In this document: one piece after another, positions 16,120 through 24,493 of the stretch | Layout: each line of letters opens with the position of its first letter | Numbering within the stretch: position 1 is the stretch's first letter | NCBI RefSeq assembly: GCF_013283785.1 | Contig: NZ_JABCPZ010000010.1 | Coordinates: 1-64,000, forward strand | Reading direction: 5' to 3' | DNA from: Nonomuraea antri | Lineage (GTDB): Bacteria; Actinomycetota; Actinomycetes; Streptosporangiales; Streptosporangiaceae | Length of the DNA: 64,000 nt | The notes under the pieces: model-generated | The model's input: the letters and a program-made list of their open reading frames with translations, nothing else | The model's database searches: none | Told to the model about the DNA's origin: nothing | Made by a program: the position numbers and the translations under genes

Positions 16120-16688
16120 AACTGGCCGTCCATGTACGCGATGGCCTCGGCAATGCCCTGTCCGGTCGTAAGCGCGCGGTCGATGGACTCGACCGCCAGC
16201 GAGTAGCCCACGGACTGGGTGCCGAGGAGCGTCACCAGCGCCTCACGGATCGCGGTGTAGGTGGTTCCGTAGTGCGGCCCGTACTCGACCCTGAGCGCGG
16301 CCGCCTTGCGCAGGCAGTGGAGCAGGTTGTCGGCGAGCGCGATCGGCGGCGCGGGCATCTCCGCGTCCTCGTCCAGCTCGCCGAACTCGTTGATGACGCG
16401 TTCAATGACCGTCATCTGGTCGCCGCCCGCGAGGTTGTCCAACGAGGTGTCGGCCAGGTACGGCGTGACGCCCTTGTTCCGGATGTACGCGCTGGACAGG
16501 GCCTCGAAGTGGAACGACGCCGTGTCCCGGACGCTGGCCAGGTTGTTCTCGTACTCCAGCGGCGCGGCGGCCGGCGTCAGCATGCGGGCGATCGTCGCGA
16601 GTATGTGCGTGGTGGTGCCGCCCGCGTTGCGGACCTCGGTGGCCGCGGCCTGCAGTTCGGTGCGGGTCCGGCGGGTGATCGTGTCCAT
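16116..16688 (-). CDS. Hypothetical helical protein
   Basis: A 190-residue, mostly helical protein starting MDTITRRTRTELQAAATEVR. The N-terminal half (HILATIARML...) and the C-terminal half (NLLHCLRKAAALRVEYG...) may be separate helical domains, the second duplicated in the next gene. It follows the hairpin at 16711-16739 with a GGAGAAAC ribosome site. No family recognised. Confidence 0.55.
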   Translation of the reverse strand: MDTITRRTRTELQAAATEVRNAGGTTTHILATIARMLTPAAAPLEYENNLASVRDTASFHFEALSSAYIRNKGVTPYLADTSLDNLAGGDQMTVIERVINEFGELDEDAEMPAPPIALADNLLHCLRKAAALRVEYGPHYGTTYTAIREALVTLLGTQSVGYSLAVESIDRALTTGQGIAEAIAYMDGQL

Positions 16689-16710
16689 GTGTTTCTCCTT
16701 GGAAATGCGT

Positions 16711-16739
16711 GGCCCCGCGACCGTGGCGGTCGCGGGGCC
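16711..16739 (-). terminator. Hairpin identical in core to the one at 14938
   Basis: 13-bp perfect stem (16711-16723 with 16727-16739) and TGG loop between two leftward genes. The CCCCGCGACCG arm and its partner are identical to those at 14938-14970. Confidence 0.65.
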
Positions 16740-16759
16740 GGATTGGGTTGATGGGGTGG

Positions 16760-17374
16760 TCAGGACTTGGCGGACAGGTCGTACGCCGACAGCACTTCAC
16801 CGGTTGCGGGGTGCATGAACGCCCAGCTCACGGTGTGGCCGGGGTGGTCGGCGGCCAGCTTCTTGATCTGATGCATGACCCGGAAGATCTGCGCCCCGGC
16901 GGACGGGACGAGCAGCGTCCGGCCTTCCTTCTGCACGAACTCGATCAGGTCGACGCGCTCGGTGTCGTCGGGCAAGGCCGGGGTGACGGTGACCCGCTGG
17001 TCTGCCGCGCCACCGTCTGAAAGCAGTTCCGCTAGTGGCGTGCCGCGCTCGTCGGTGTGGTCGCAGAACCGGCACGCGACGTACAGCGCAGAGGTGAGGA
17101 CTCCGGCGACTGCGACATCGGGCAGGTCGTCGTAGGTGACGCCGTCCCAGATGTCGACCCCGAGGGGGGCGGTCTCGTCCATCGCGGCGGTGGCGGCGGC
17201 ACCGAACACGCGGTCGTGAGCGCGTTCCAGGAGGTGGTCCCAGTTGCCGCTGCTGAACTCTGTGGCGTTGGCGGCGGCCGAGAAGACCAGCGCGTCGAGC
17301 ATGTGACTCGTGGTGGCGCCTGCTCGTTGTGAGTCGAGGAGCATGGTGTACGGCGGGGGGATCGTGGCGGTCAC
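16760..17374 (-). CDS. Hypothetical protein, first gene of a leftward operon
   Basis: A 204-residue acidic protein from GTG 17374 (MTATIPPPYTMLLDSQRAGA...) with a GGAAGGAAC ribosome site. It contains one CRFCDHTDE knuckle near residue 120 and a C-terminal segment IFRVMHQIKKLAADHPGHTV that looks like a helix before strands. Promoter region B lies just upstream. Not recognised. Confidence 0.55.
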   Translation of the reverse strand: MTATIPPPYTMLLDSQRAGATTSHMLDALVFSAAANATEFSSGNWDHLLERAHDRVFGAAATAAMDETAPLGVDIWDGVTYDDLPDVAVAGVLTSALYVACRFCDHTDERGTPLAELLSDGGAADQRVTVTPALPDDTERVDLIEFVQKEGRTLLVPSAGAQIFRVMHQIKKLAADHPGHTVSWAFMHPATGEVLSAYDLSAKS

Positions 17375-17432
17375 GGCGTTCCTTCCGGCGTTTTGGCTGG
17401 TCAGCGGTGGTGCTTGTGGTGTTACGTCTTCG

Positions 17433-17500
17433 ACGCTAGCACGTGCAGGGTACCGACACGTACATATGGGGTATCGGTGATCGCTTCGCTTATAACGATT
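17433..17500 (-). promoter_or_regulatory. Leftward promoter region B
   Basis: Extended -10 TGCTAGCGT on the minus strand (core 17433-17438) about 60 bp before the GTG at 17374. The blocks TGCAGGGTACC (17444-17454) and TATAACGATT (17491-17500) are shared with region A at different spacing. Confidence 0.55.
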
Positions 17501-17505
17501 TGGTC

Positions 17506-17569
17506 AACGCGTCAGACGCATCCTAAGCGGTCCGATGCTCGTGACGCGTCAGATGCACCAGACGCACAC
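17506..17569. repeat. 9-bp direct repeats, cluster 1 (GACGCGTCA type)
   Basis: Five 9-bp units: 17506-17514, 17515-17523, then after a 19-bp gap 17543-17551, 17552-17560 and 17561-17569 (GACGCGTCA, GATGCACCA, GACGCACAC). The same unit recurs at 19385-19402 and 21343-21379. Candidate iterons or operators. Confidence 0.6.
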
Positions 17570-17621
17570 CGATAGCGCGTCTCCGTCCACCTCAGGGACG
17601 CACAGACCCATTCACGGACCT

Positions 17622-17975
17622 TCACTCACGCACGCCCCCGGCTTTACGTGGTACATCCGAATTGTCGTTTTGTCGGTCGGTCCGCTCCAGCCGTGCCCGC
17701 ATCCGCGCCCGCGCCAACGCCACCCGCCGCCGCTCCGCCTCCTCATCCACCACCTCCCGCTCCGGCTCCGGCGACACCGCCTCCACCAGCCGAGGCAGCG
17801 CCGCCACCGCCTCCTCCGCCTGTTCGTCGACCCACTTCCACCACCACTCCCCCACCTCACGACCCGGCCGCGCCGACTCGAGCTCGCGAACACGCATCGC
17901 CCGAGCGGCCCCCGGCGACGACCGCGCCAGCAGCTTCCGCGCCCGCTCCGCATGATCGGCGTACGACTCACTCAC
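17622..17975 (-). CDS. Small helical protein downstream of rep
   Basis: A 117-residue, Arg/Glu/Ala-rich, almost fully helical protein from GTG 17975 (MSESYADHAERARKLLARSS...). Its start overlaps the stop of the Rep-like gene (17968). It could be a coiled-coil accessory to replication. No family recognised. Confidence 0.5.
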   Translation of the reverse strand: MSESYADHAERARKLLARSSPGAARAMRVRELESARPGREVGEWWWKWVDEQAEEAVAALPRLVEAVSPEPEREVVDEEAERRRVALARARMRARLERTDRQNDNSDVPRKAGGVRE

Positions 17976-19047
17976 GACCCAACCTCCGACGAAACTCCTC
18001 CTCCTGCGCCAGCCGCTTGGCTTCCAGCGCCGCGCGCGCAGCGAGGTAGGCCGTGCTCGGGCCGGACGCCGGGGCCTGCTCGACCATGGGCGGCGGGGCG
18101 AGCGCTTCCGCCCTGCTGAGCCGCTGTGGCAGCCCGATCGCCCCGCCAGCGCGACGAGCTCTCATGTCCTCGAACCGCTCCTGCAGCGCTGCCTGCTCGG
18201 CGCGGAGTTGGGCGGCCGCGGCCGCGAGCCGCTGCGACTTGCCGGGCAGGGGCCGGCCGCGCTCGTCGAGCCATGCCGACAGCCGGAACCGCACCCAGGC
18301 GGGGACGTTGCGGATCTGGTCGCGGCTGGTCCAGGTGTAGGTCCAGGCGGTCCCGTCCGGCTTGTGGTCCAGGGCGTGCAGCACGTCGGCGGACGTCCAG
18401 CCTGCAGCGATGAAGACCCTGGTCAAGTGCCGGATGTACCACGGGGACAGCCGTCGCAGCGTGGTGCTGGTGTCGTGGATCTTCTCGGCGACCTGCAAGG
18501 CCTGTCGTCGCTCGTGCTTGCGGGTCCCCGGCGTGGCGGTGACCTCGTTCGTCGTTGAGATTCGGTTCCAGCGGCGCGAAGTTGATCTTTCCTCGCGCGC
18601 GTGCGTAGGACCTTCCTGTACTCCCCTACGGGAAGTACAGGAGGGGGGTTCAGTTGTCGTTTTGTCGGTGTGCGCGTCGTGTTCGTCCAGCTCGGGGGCC
18701 GGGACGCACAGCACCCAGACAGCCGCCCGGTTCCCCATGCCGTCGTCGGTGAGCCCGCAGCGGTTGCCCCTGCGGTAGCGGTTGGTCGTGCCCTCCTCGA
18801 CGACGCCGAGGAAGCCACGTTCGCGCAGCCACCGGATCCACCGCTTCACGGTGGACAGCGCTAAGTCGAGGTCGTCAGCGATGCGCTGCTCGGTGGGCCG
18901 GGTGGTCAGCGTGGTCCAGTCGGCCGCGTGCGCGAGCCGGGCCGCCACCTCGGTGAGGTTCCGGTAGGCGTGGCACTTCAGCGCGAGCGCGTCGGGGTGC
19001 TCCTTGACGGTGCGGAGGAAGTGGCGCTGCGAAGGTGCGCGGCGCAT
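17968..19047 (-). CDS. Replication-initiator-like protein (winged helix)
   Basis: About 359 residues from ATG 19047; the frame is open to 19449, so the start is uncertain, but the 9-bp repeats and likely promoter at 19360-19410 argue against the far upstream start. The N-terminal part has EVAARLAHAADW, then TEQRIADDLDLALSTVKRWI and RGFLGVVEEGTT, a winged-helix DNA-binding pattern seen in Rep proteins of actinomycete integrative elements and some phages. The C-terminal part has SPWYIRHLTRVFIAAGWTS, VRFRLSAWLDERG and a long helix. Divergent from the integrase and flanked by repeat clusters, which fits an initiator acting on nearby iterons. Confidence 0.6.
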   Translation of the reverse strand: MRRAPSQRHFLRTVKEHPDALALKCHAYRNLTEVAARLAHAADWTTLTTRPTEQRIADDLDLALSTVKRWIRWLRERGFLGVVEEGTTNRYRRGNRCGLTDDGMGNRAAVWVLCVPAPELDEHDAHTDKTTTEPPSCTSRRGVQEGPTHAREERSTSRRWNRISTTNEVTATPGTRKHERRQALQVAEKIHDTSTTLRRLSPWYIRHLTRVFIAAGWTSADVLHALDHKPDGTAWTYTWTSRDQIRNVPAWVRFRLSAWLDERGRPLPGKSQRLAAAAAQLRAEQAALQERFEDMRARRAGGAIGLPQRLSRAEALAPPPMVEQAPASGPSTAYLAARAALEAKRLAQEEEFRRRLGRE

Positions 19048-19384
19048 GCCCTGAGGGACGGCAGAAAGGATCGCCGTTCGCGATGGGATGAGCGAGGGGT
19101 CGGTGGCGTTCGGGTGCGGCGGCCGCGGGAGGTGCGGGCGCGCCGGAGCGAACGCTTGGCGAGGTGATATCTTCAGCTCCAAGGATCTAGGGGCACCAAC
19201 CTGATCGGCCGGGCGACCAACCTGTGGGCCGGTCAGGGGTGCGGTGTCACTGGTGATGTGAAGGCGCTCTCCGCTTCGGCGGGGGGCGCCTTTTCGTTGT
19301 CCGGGCGGCTCCTGAGGGGTGGCGGGCCGGGCGGGGGCTCTCGCCGTGTTCCGGTGGTCTCGTGTGATACAAACAATACAACTC

Positions 19385-19410
19385 GACGCGTCCGACGCGT
19401 CAGACACACC
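19385..19410. repeat. 9-bp direct repeats, cluster 2, in the rep-int intergenic region
   Basis: GACGCGTCC (19385-19393), GACGCGTCA (19394-19402) and a partial unit GACACACC (19403-19410), upstream of the likely leftward rep promoter. A TAGCGCGCTA palindrome follows at about 19412. Confidence 0.6.
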
Positions 19411-19580
19411 ATAGCGCGCTATGCGCGTCCACACGAGACGCGCGAGCAAAGATCATCAGCGCGGAAGGTGACCTTCAGAGCACGGCGGTTGGCGCGAGCG
19501 TGCGCGCTCGTCACCAGGCGAAACGCCGGGCCGGGGCCGCCCTCTGCGCGCCGGCCACAACCCCTCAGAGGAGAAGCACG

Positions 19581-20873
19581 ATGGCTCGCGTCAAGGACCT
19601 GTGGTTCAAGACGGTGACGGACCGGGACGGCGTATCGAAGCGCGAACCGACCGCGCGGCACGGGAAGGGAAAGCGCTGGTTAGCGATCTGGACGAACCTC
19701 GAAGGCCGAGAGCAGTCGAAGGCGTTCGCCAAGAAGGCCGACGCCGAGAAGCACGGCTCGCTGATGGAAGCCGACAAGGCGCGGGGCAACTACATCGACC
19801 CCAACGGCGGCAAGACGCGCCTGATCCTCCTCGTCGAGGGCGTCGCAGACGACGACAGCAAGCAGGGTTGGCTCGCGTCACTCACTGCGGACCCGTCCAC
19901 CCGGGAGATCTACGAGATCTACTGGCGAGTGCACGTCAAGCCCAAGTTCGGGCAGCGGGAGATCGGCTCAATCCGGCCGAGCGAGATCCGGACCTGGGTC
20001 AAGCAGCTTGAGAAGAAGTTGGCGAACAGCACGGCCAACCGCGTGCTCGCGTTCCTCGAACAGCTCCTGCAGAGCGCCGTGGACGATGACCTGATCGCCA
20101 AGAATCCGTGCGCGTCCAAGGTCGTCAAGAAGCCCAAGGCCGAGCCTCGGAAGGTGGTGCCGTGGTCGGTAGCACGTCTTCAGGCGGTGACGCAGGCGCT
20201 ACCGCCCAGGTACCGGGTCCTGGCGATCCTGGGGTCCGGGCTGGGGCTCCGCCAGGGCGAGATCTTCGGCCTCTCCGTCGACGACGTGGACATGGACAAG
20301 GGCGTCGTCCACGTGCGGCAGCAGGTGAAGCTCGTGGACAAGAAGCAGTTGTTCGGCCTGGTCAAGCACGATCACGAGCGGACCGTCCCTCTGCCCGCGT
20401 CCGTCGCCGAGGCCGTGTCGGAGTACCTGGAGCAGTTCCCGGCCCGGGAGGTCACCTTGCCGTGGGAGGAGACGGACGGCGACCTGCTCACCCTGCGGTT
20501 GATCGTCACCAGCCGGGAGTCCAAGGCGCTGAACCGCAATTACATCAACACCTACGTCTGGAAGCCTGCGCTGGTGGCCGCGGGTGTGATCACGCAGGCC
20601 GATCTCGCTGTGAGGATCCCCGGCCGGCGCAATCAGAAGAACCGCAAGCACGGCATGCACATGCTGCGGCATCTCTACGCCAGCGTGCTGCTCGACGCTG
20701 GCGTGTCACCGAAGGCGCTGGCCGAATACCTCGGGCATCAGGATCCGGGCTACACGCTGCGGACCTACACGCATCTGATTCCGGGGACTGAAGGCCGGGC
20801 CGGGGCGGCGATCGACACGGCGTTCCGCCGTGAGGAGTTGGCATCCGGAACAGATCCGGAACAGCACTCTTGA
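19581..20873 (+). CDS. int: Tyrosine site-specific integrase
   Basis: A 430-residue protein; ATG 19581 follows CAGAGGAG. An N-terminal arm-binding/SAM-like region (residues ~60-190) precedes the catalytic domain. The conserved residues are visible: Arg in LGLRQGEIFGL (~222), His-x-x-Arg in HMLRHLYAS (~360), His in YLGHQDP, and the nucleophile Tyr in RTYTHL (~394). It inserts and excises the element at an att site, with the excisionase encoded convergently at 21103. A strong bidirectional hairpin lies between the two. It resembles integrases of actinomycete phages and integrative elements. Confidence 0.95.
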   Translation: MARVKDLWFKTVTDRDGVSKREPTARHGKGKRWLAIWTNLEGREQSKAFAKKADAEKHGSLMEADKARGNYIDPNGGKTRLILLVEGVADDDSKQGWLASLTADPSTREIYEIYWRVHVKPKFGQREIGSIRPSEIRTWVKQLEKKLANSTANRVLAFLEQLLQSAVDDDLIAKNPCASKVVKKPKAEPRKVVPWSVARLQAVTQALPPRYRVLAILGSGLGLRQGEIFGLSVDDVDMDKGVVHVRQQVKLVDKKQLFGLVKHDHERTVPLPASVAEAVSEYLEQFPAREVTLPWEETDGDLLTLRLIVTSRESKALNRNYINTYVWKPALVAAGVITQADLAVRIPGRRNQKNRKHGMHMLRHLYASVLLDAGVSPKALAEYLGHQDPGYTLRTYTHLIPGTEGRAGAAIDTAFRREELASGTDPEQHS

Positions 20874-21053
20874 TGATCAAGGGATCGGCAGGTCACTGCG
20901 CCTGCTAGATCACACCTACGACGTGTGACGGCGGGGTTTTCCGGCCTCGGCGATCATGGCTGACATGGCTGCTGAGCTGGAAAAACGTTCTCGTCCTTGC
21001 TCGTTGTTTCCCGTCCCTTCTCGTTCTCTGACGGAACAGGATCGGAACAGAAC
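20874..21053. other. Intergenic region after the integrase, possible attP neighbourhood
   Basis: 180 bp without a gene between int and the convergent xis terminator. attP usually lies next to int, but no tRNA-like 3' end or core repeat can be recognised here, and no second copy is in the window. Confidence 0.3.
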
Positions 21054-21082
21054 GGCCCGGCATCGAATCTCGATGCCGGGCC
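21054..21082. terminator. Bidirectional terminator between int and xis
   Basis: 13-bp perfect stem (21054-21066 with 21070-21082), 3-base loop, then ATTTCT on the + strand. It separates the convergent int and xis genes. Confidence 0.8.
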
Positions 21083-21102
21083 ATTTCTGCACGTGAGGGG
21101 GT

Positions 21103-21291
21103 TCAGGCAGCCCCCTGCTGCACATAGTGGGCGTCCTCCCATGCTCGCACGTCGGCCTCCCGGTACCGCGCGTGCTTGCCGACCCGGATGTACTTCGGAC
21201 CCGTGCCGTCCGAGTTCATCTTGTAGATCGTCTTCTTCGGCACGCGGAATCGCGCCGCCAGATCGTCCGGAGTCAGGTGCACCTCTGCCAT
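21103..21291 (-). CDS. xis: Excisionase / helix-turn-helix protein
   Basis: A 62-residue protein from ATG 21291 (MAEVHLTPDDLAARFRVPKK), a MerR/AlpA-type winged helix: LTPDDLAARFRVPKKTIYKM is the helix-turn-helix, followed by the wing (KYIRVGKHARYREADVRAWE). This is the standard small excisionase of actinomycete integrative elements. An ATG at 21339 would start at the -10 box of the promoter described at 21338, so 21291 is preferred. It would bind near att and direct the integrase toward excision. Confidence 0.8.
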   Translation of the reverse strand: MAEVHLTPDDLAARFRVPKKTIYKMNSDGTGPKYIRVGKHARYREADVRAWEDAHYVQQGAA

Positions 21292-21337
21292 CGGCCCGCA
21301 CTTCCCGTTGTTGCTCGCCACCACACCATTCCTACTC

Positions 21338-21379
21338 ATTATGACGCACTTGACGCATCTGGATCAATCTGACGCGTCA
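21338..21379 (-). promoter_or_regulatory. xis promoter with 9-bp repeats (cluster 3)
   Basis: On the minus strand TTGATC (21362-21367), an 18-bp spacer and CATAAT (21338-21343) form a near-consensus sigma-70-type promoter. Repeats GACGCACTT (21343-21351), GACGCATCT (21352-21360) and GACGCGTCA (21371-21379) overlap the -10 and spacer and lie next to the -35, so a protein binding them would block xis transcription. Confidence 0.7.
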
Positions 21380-21385
21380 GTCGTG

Positions 21386-21694
21386 TCACCACTGCTGACC
21401 GGCCCGCCGAGCTCTGCCGACCATCAGCACCGCGGCGGCCGACAGCACCAGCGCGCTGCCCCCGGTCACGCCCCACGTAGAGACCGCCAGTCCCCACAGC
21501 GCGACCGCAGTCAGCGAGATGCCGGCCGCCCCGGCCCCGTGCCGCTCCAGCTCCTCGAGGACAGCGCCGACCACGATGATGATCAGCGGCACCACGACCG
21601 CAAGCTCCAGGGTGCCGACCTGCGCCAGCGGCGCAGCCGCCCAGACGACCGCCAGCCACGCCGCCACCAACGAGACCCGGACCGCTCCCCTCAT
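21386..21694 (-). CDS. Small membrane protein next to the translocase
   Basis: A 102-residue protein with about four hydrophobic segments (WLAVVWAAAPLAQVG; LAVVVPLIIIVVGAVL; ISLTAVALWGLAVS; GSALVLSAAAVLMVG). Its start overlaps the stop of the FtsK-like gene (21691), so the products are probably made together. It may be a Spd-like accessory to DNA transfer or an inner-membrane partner of the translocase; no direct proof. Confidence 0.6.
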   Translation of the reverse strand: MRGAVRVSLVAAWLAVVWAAAPLAQVGTLELAVVVPLIIIVVGAVLEELERHGAGAAGISLTAVALWGLAVSTWGVTGGSALVLSAAAVLMVGRARRAGQQW

Positions 21695-23592
21695 TTCGCC
21701 TCCAGACGCTCCATGATCTCCTCAGGAAGGGCGTACGCCTCGCCCCCGTCCTTGCCGACCAACCACACCCGCCCGTCCTGCACGAGCCGCTTGAGCTGCG
21801 CGTGGATCTCGCTCGGTGGAGCCGTCACCCGCCGCTTGAGCACGTGGTGCAGCAGCTCCCCCAGCTCCAGGGCGAGACCATCCGCTTCGGCGAGGACGTC
21901 GACGATCGCGGCCTTCACGTCACCCGGTGTCGACCGCGGCTCCTCCGCTACCGCCCGCTTGCCCGTGCGCGGCTCGCGCCCGTCCTTCTTGGCGCTGGTG
22001 TACTCCTCGATCCAGCCCATCGTCAGGTCGTCGATCCGGCCGGCCGCGGGCTGGCGAGAGATCAGCTTCGGCTTCTCGGTGTACAGCCACCGCATCAGCG
22101 CCGCCCGCCGGTCGATCCCGGACAGGTAGGCGAGGCCCTGCGTGAGCGTCCCGTTCTTGAACGTCGCCGGGAGCAGCGACGGGTCCTGCGGGAGGCCCAT
22201 CTGGTAGGCGGCGCCGGGCGTCTGCGTCCGCAGCGCGCACGCGTTCTTGCGGAGCTGAGCCCGCAAGGTCACGCTCCCGCCCAGCTCGGTCATGTTCGGG
22301 TCCTGAGCGACCAGAACGATCCCGCCGCCGCCCTTGCGCCAGGTCTTCGCGCCGGACGCCAGCGTGGCCACGGCCTTCTTGCCGTGCACGTCGTGCGTCA
22401 GCAGCTCGGGTGCCTCCTCCAGGATGAAGAAGATGCCCGTCATGCCGCCGACGTCGGGGTCACCGGGCACGAGGTGCGTCTTGCCGATCCGCTCGTCGCC
22501 GTCCTCGTCCACCCACGGCAGGGACGCGAGGTGGCGAACGCGGCGGCGCATCACCCAGTGCCACAGGCCCAGCTCGTCCGCGCCGTCGTCCTCGCCGAGC
22601 GCGCAGCGGTGGGTGCGCCCGTTCCAGTCCGGCATGGAGCCGCCCTGCGGGTCGATCAGCACCGTGGCGAGCTTGTCGGACAGGTGCGCCAGGCCAAGCA
22701 GCGTCTCCACGCTGCGCGATTTGCCCGCTTCGGAGTCGCCGACGATGATGCCGTGCCGCATGCCGCCGGACTTCGTGAAGAACGCCCAGTGGGCCGGGGA
22801 GAGGTCGTAGAAGTAGCCGATGTGCGCGCGGCCGTCCTTGCCGATGCGGGGCTGCACGTCCTCGAACCGGCGGACCTGCGCCAGCGTGTCATCCTTCAGC
22901 AGGGTGAACAGGGCGCGGGAGTTGTCCCCTGAGGGCGACGGCTCCAGTACGGCAAGCTGCGTCGAGGTCTGAAAGGCCGAAGCGACCTTCCCCGCGGCCG
23001 CCATGATGTCCTTGGTCTCCTTGTCGCCCGGCACCGCGTGGATCTCCGCGCGGTACCCGGCGTCGATCCGCTTCGGCGTCGTCAGCGTCATGCCGTCCAG
23101 CGCCTTGCCCTTGGCGGCCAGGCGCTCGTTGAACCGGGCGATGATCCGCGCCACCTCCGGGTCGATCGCGACCTGCTCGACGGTGACCTGCGGCTCGTCC
23201 TCGAACGCCGTGCGACCGGGCAGGGGCAGGCGGCGGTGGCGCCGCCAGTGCAGCAGTGCGAACGTCAGCCAGCCGGCCACCCCGACCTGAACCACCAGCT
23301 TCGTGGGGCCGATGGGCGCGGCGGCGATGAGCCAGGCCGCGCCGAACACCGCGGCGGCGACGGTCTCGCGGGCCTGGACTGCCTTGCGGACCGGGACCAC
23401 GGCCGTGGCCGCCGCGATGAGGACGGCCACGGCCGGGTGCACCGGCAGCAGGTGAAGCACTGCTAAAAGCGGAAGCGCAATCAGCCACGCGAACGGAGCG
23501 GCCATCGTCATGCGGTACCGCTGGCGGAACGCGACCCGCCGCACCGTGCGGGTGACCTCGTCGGTCGCCTTCTGCTTGCTGGCCTTGGACAA
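21691..23592 (-). CDS. FtsK/SpoIIIE/TraB-like DNA translocase
   Basis: A 633-residue protein; TTG 23592 follows GAAGGAG. The N terminus has about four membrane segments (residues ~30-115). The motor domain has Walker A GDSEAGKS (~284-291) and Walker B FFILEEAPE (~388). The C-terminal ~80 residues look like the winged helix (IHAQLKRLVQDGRVWLVGK) that reads DNA in FtsK-gamma and TraB. In actinomycete integrative elements a single such hexameric pump moves double-stranded DNA between hyphae. Here it is linked to rep, int and xis, so it is likely the transfer or segregation pump. A copy of the 21-bp box lies inside the gene (23462). Confidence 0.85.
   Translation of the reverse strand: MSKASKQKATDEVTRTVRRVAFRQRYRMTMAAPFAWLIALPLLAVLHLLPVHPAVAVLIAAATAVVPVRKAVQARETVAAAVFGAAWLIAAAPIGPTKLVVQVGVAGWLTFALLHWRRHRRLPLPGRTAFEDEPQVTVEQVAIDPEVARIIARFNERLAAKGKALDGMTLTTPKRIDAGYRAEIHAVPGDKETKDIMAAAGKVASAFQTSTQLAVLEPSPSGDNSRALFTLLKDDTLAQVRRFEDVQPRIGKDGRAHIGYFYDLSPAHWAFFTKSGGMRHGIIVGDSEAGKSRSVETLLGLAHLSDKLATVLIDPQGGSMPDWNGRTHRCALGEDDGADELGLWHWVMRRRVRHLASLPWVDEDGDERIGKTHLVPGDPDVGGMTGIFFILEEAPELLTHDVHGKKAVATLASGAKTWRKGGGGIVLVAQDPNMTELGGSVTLRAQLRKNACALRTQTPGAAYQMGLPQDPSLLPATFKNGTLTQGLAYLSGIDRRAALMRWLYTEKPKLISRQPAAGRIDDLTMGWIEEYTSAKKDGREPRTGKRAVAEEPRSTPGDVKAAIVDVLAEADGLALELGELLHHVLKRRVTAPPSEIHAQLKRLVQDGRVWLVGKDGGEAYALPEEIMERLEAK
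23462..23482 (-). repeat. Dispersed 21-bp box, copy 5 (inside the translocase gene)
   Basis: On the minus strand it reads GATTGCGC TT CCGCTTTTAGC, encoding part of membrane segment 1 (LIALPLLA). It lies ~110 bp inside the gene, close to the start, and has near-full identity to the intergenic copies. Confidence 0.6.
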
Positions 23593-23632
23593 CGGAAGCT
23601 CCTTCGCGTGATGTTGGGACGTACGGCCGGGC

Positions 23633-24493
23633 TCAGCCGCCCGCGTACGCATCCTTGTCGGCGGTGTTGTCCACGCCGCCGACCGCCGCGTGAGCCTCGG
23701 CCACGGTGCCCTGCTCGGCGGCGAGGTCGGCGATCCGCGCGTGCTGCGCGGCGAGCTGGTTCGCGGTCTCCTGCGCAGCCATCAGCTCCGTGATGAGCGC
23801 GCCACGGCCCATGTTCCTCTGCAGCAGGCCAGCCACCTGGCCGTCGATGGCTGCGGCGATCTGGGCCATGTCGGTGTTGGCGGTGTCGTGGTCGTGCTTG
23901 AGCTGGGCGAAGCTGACGAATTCGGCGTTCACGGTGGCTCCTTGGGTGGTGTCGTAGCTGGTCAGGTCGATGACGGGCTTGTTGGCGGGGTTCTGATCGG
24001 TAGCGGGCGGCAGCTCGGGTGTCTCCTCGGGCGTTTCCGCCTCAGGCGGCTGGGCTTCGGCTTCCTGCTCGCGTTCCTCGACCACCTCGGCTTCCTCGAT
24101 CTCGCGGGTGGCCTGGTAATCGCGATATGCCTGGCGGGCACCCTCGGCCGTCTGGCGGCCGATGCGGACGGCACCGCCGAGGACCTTGAGCAGCCCGTAC
24201 GTTCCACCCGCGACCACCGCGGCGGTGCCGCCGGTCACCGCGAACGCCCCGGACACCCACCAGCGGAGGTTCCGGGGCCCGGGCGGGTCACCGGACGCGG
24301 TCGGGCGGGTGAGGTACTTCTGCGTCTGGTGGTAGCGGGCCTGAGCAGCCGCGAACCCCTTGCGGAATTCGACGTCGGCCTGCGCCGCGCCGGCCCGGAG
24401 CCCGCCCAGGGTGGCGGCGCGGGCGTCGGGATGCTTCGCCAGCGCCGCAGTGATGAGCGCGGACAGGGCGAGGATCAGGAGGAAGGGGATCAC
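23633..24493 (-). CDS. Membrane-anchored coiled-coil protein
   Basis: A 286-residue protein from GTG 24493. A first hydrophobic segment (FLLILALSALITAALA) and a second (AFAVTGGTAAVVAGGTYGLL) span the membrane; the remainder is acidic, with an E/P/Q-rich linker and C-terminal helices (ALITELMAAQETANQLAAQH). GTGA overlap with the preceding gene. Together with the neighbouring small membrane proteins it looks like a transfer-associated membrane complex; family unknown. Confidence 0.6.
   Translation of the reverse strand: MIPFLLILALSALITAALAKHPDARAATLGGLRAGAAQADVEFRKGFAAAQARYHQTQKYLTRPTASGDPPGPRNLRWWVSGAFAVTGGTAAVVAGGTYGLLKVLGGAVRIGRQTAEGARQAYRDYQATREIEEAEVVEEREQEAEAQPPEAETPEETPELPPATDQNPANKPVIDLTSYDTTQGATVNAEFVSFAQLKHDHDTANTDMAQIAAAIDGQVAGLLQRNMGRGALITELMAAQETANQLAAQHARIADLAAEQGTVAEAHAAVGGVDNTADKDAYAGG

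Noticed and set aside
17648..18049. Pro/Ala-rich rightward ORF
   Set aside because: Overlaps the rep downstream gene on the other strand; low-complexity product from GC-rich shadow.
20874..21100. tRNA or attP core after the integrase
   Set aside because: No tRNA-like 3' end, and no second copy of any long segment within the window to define att.
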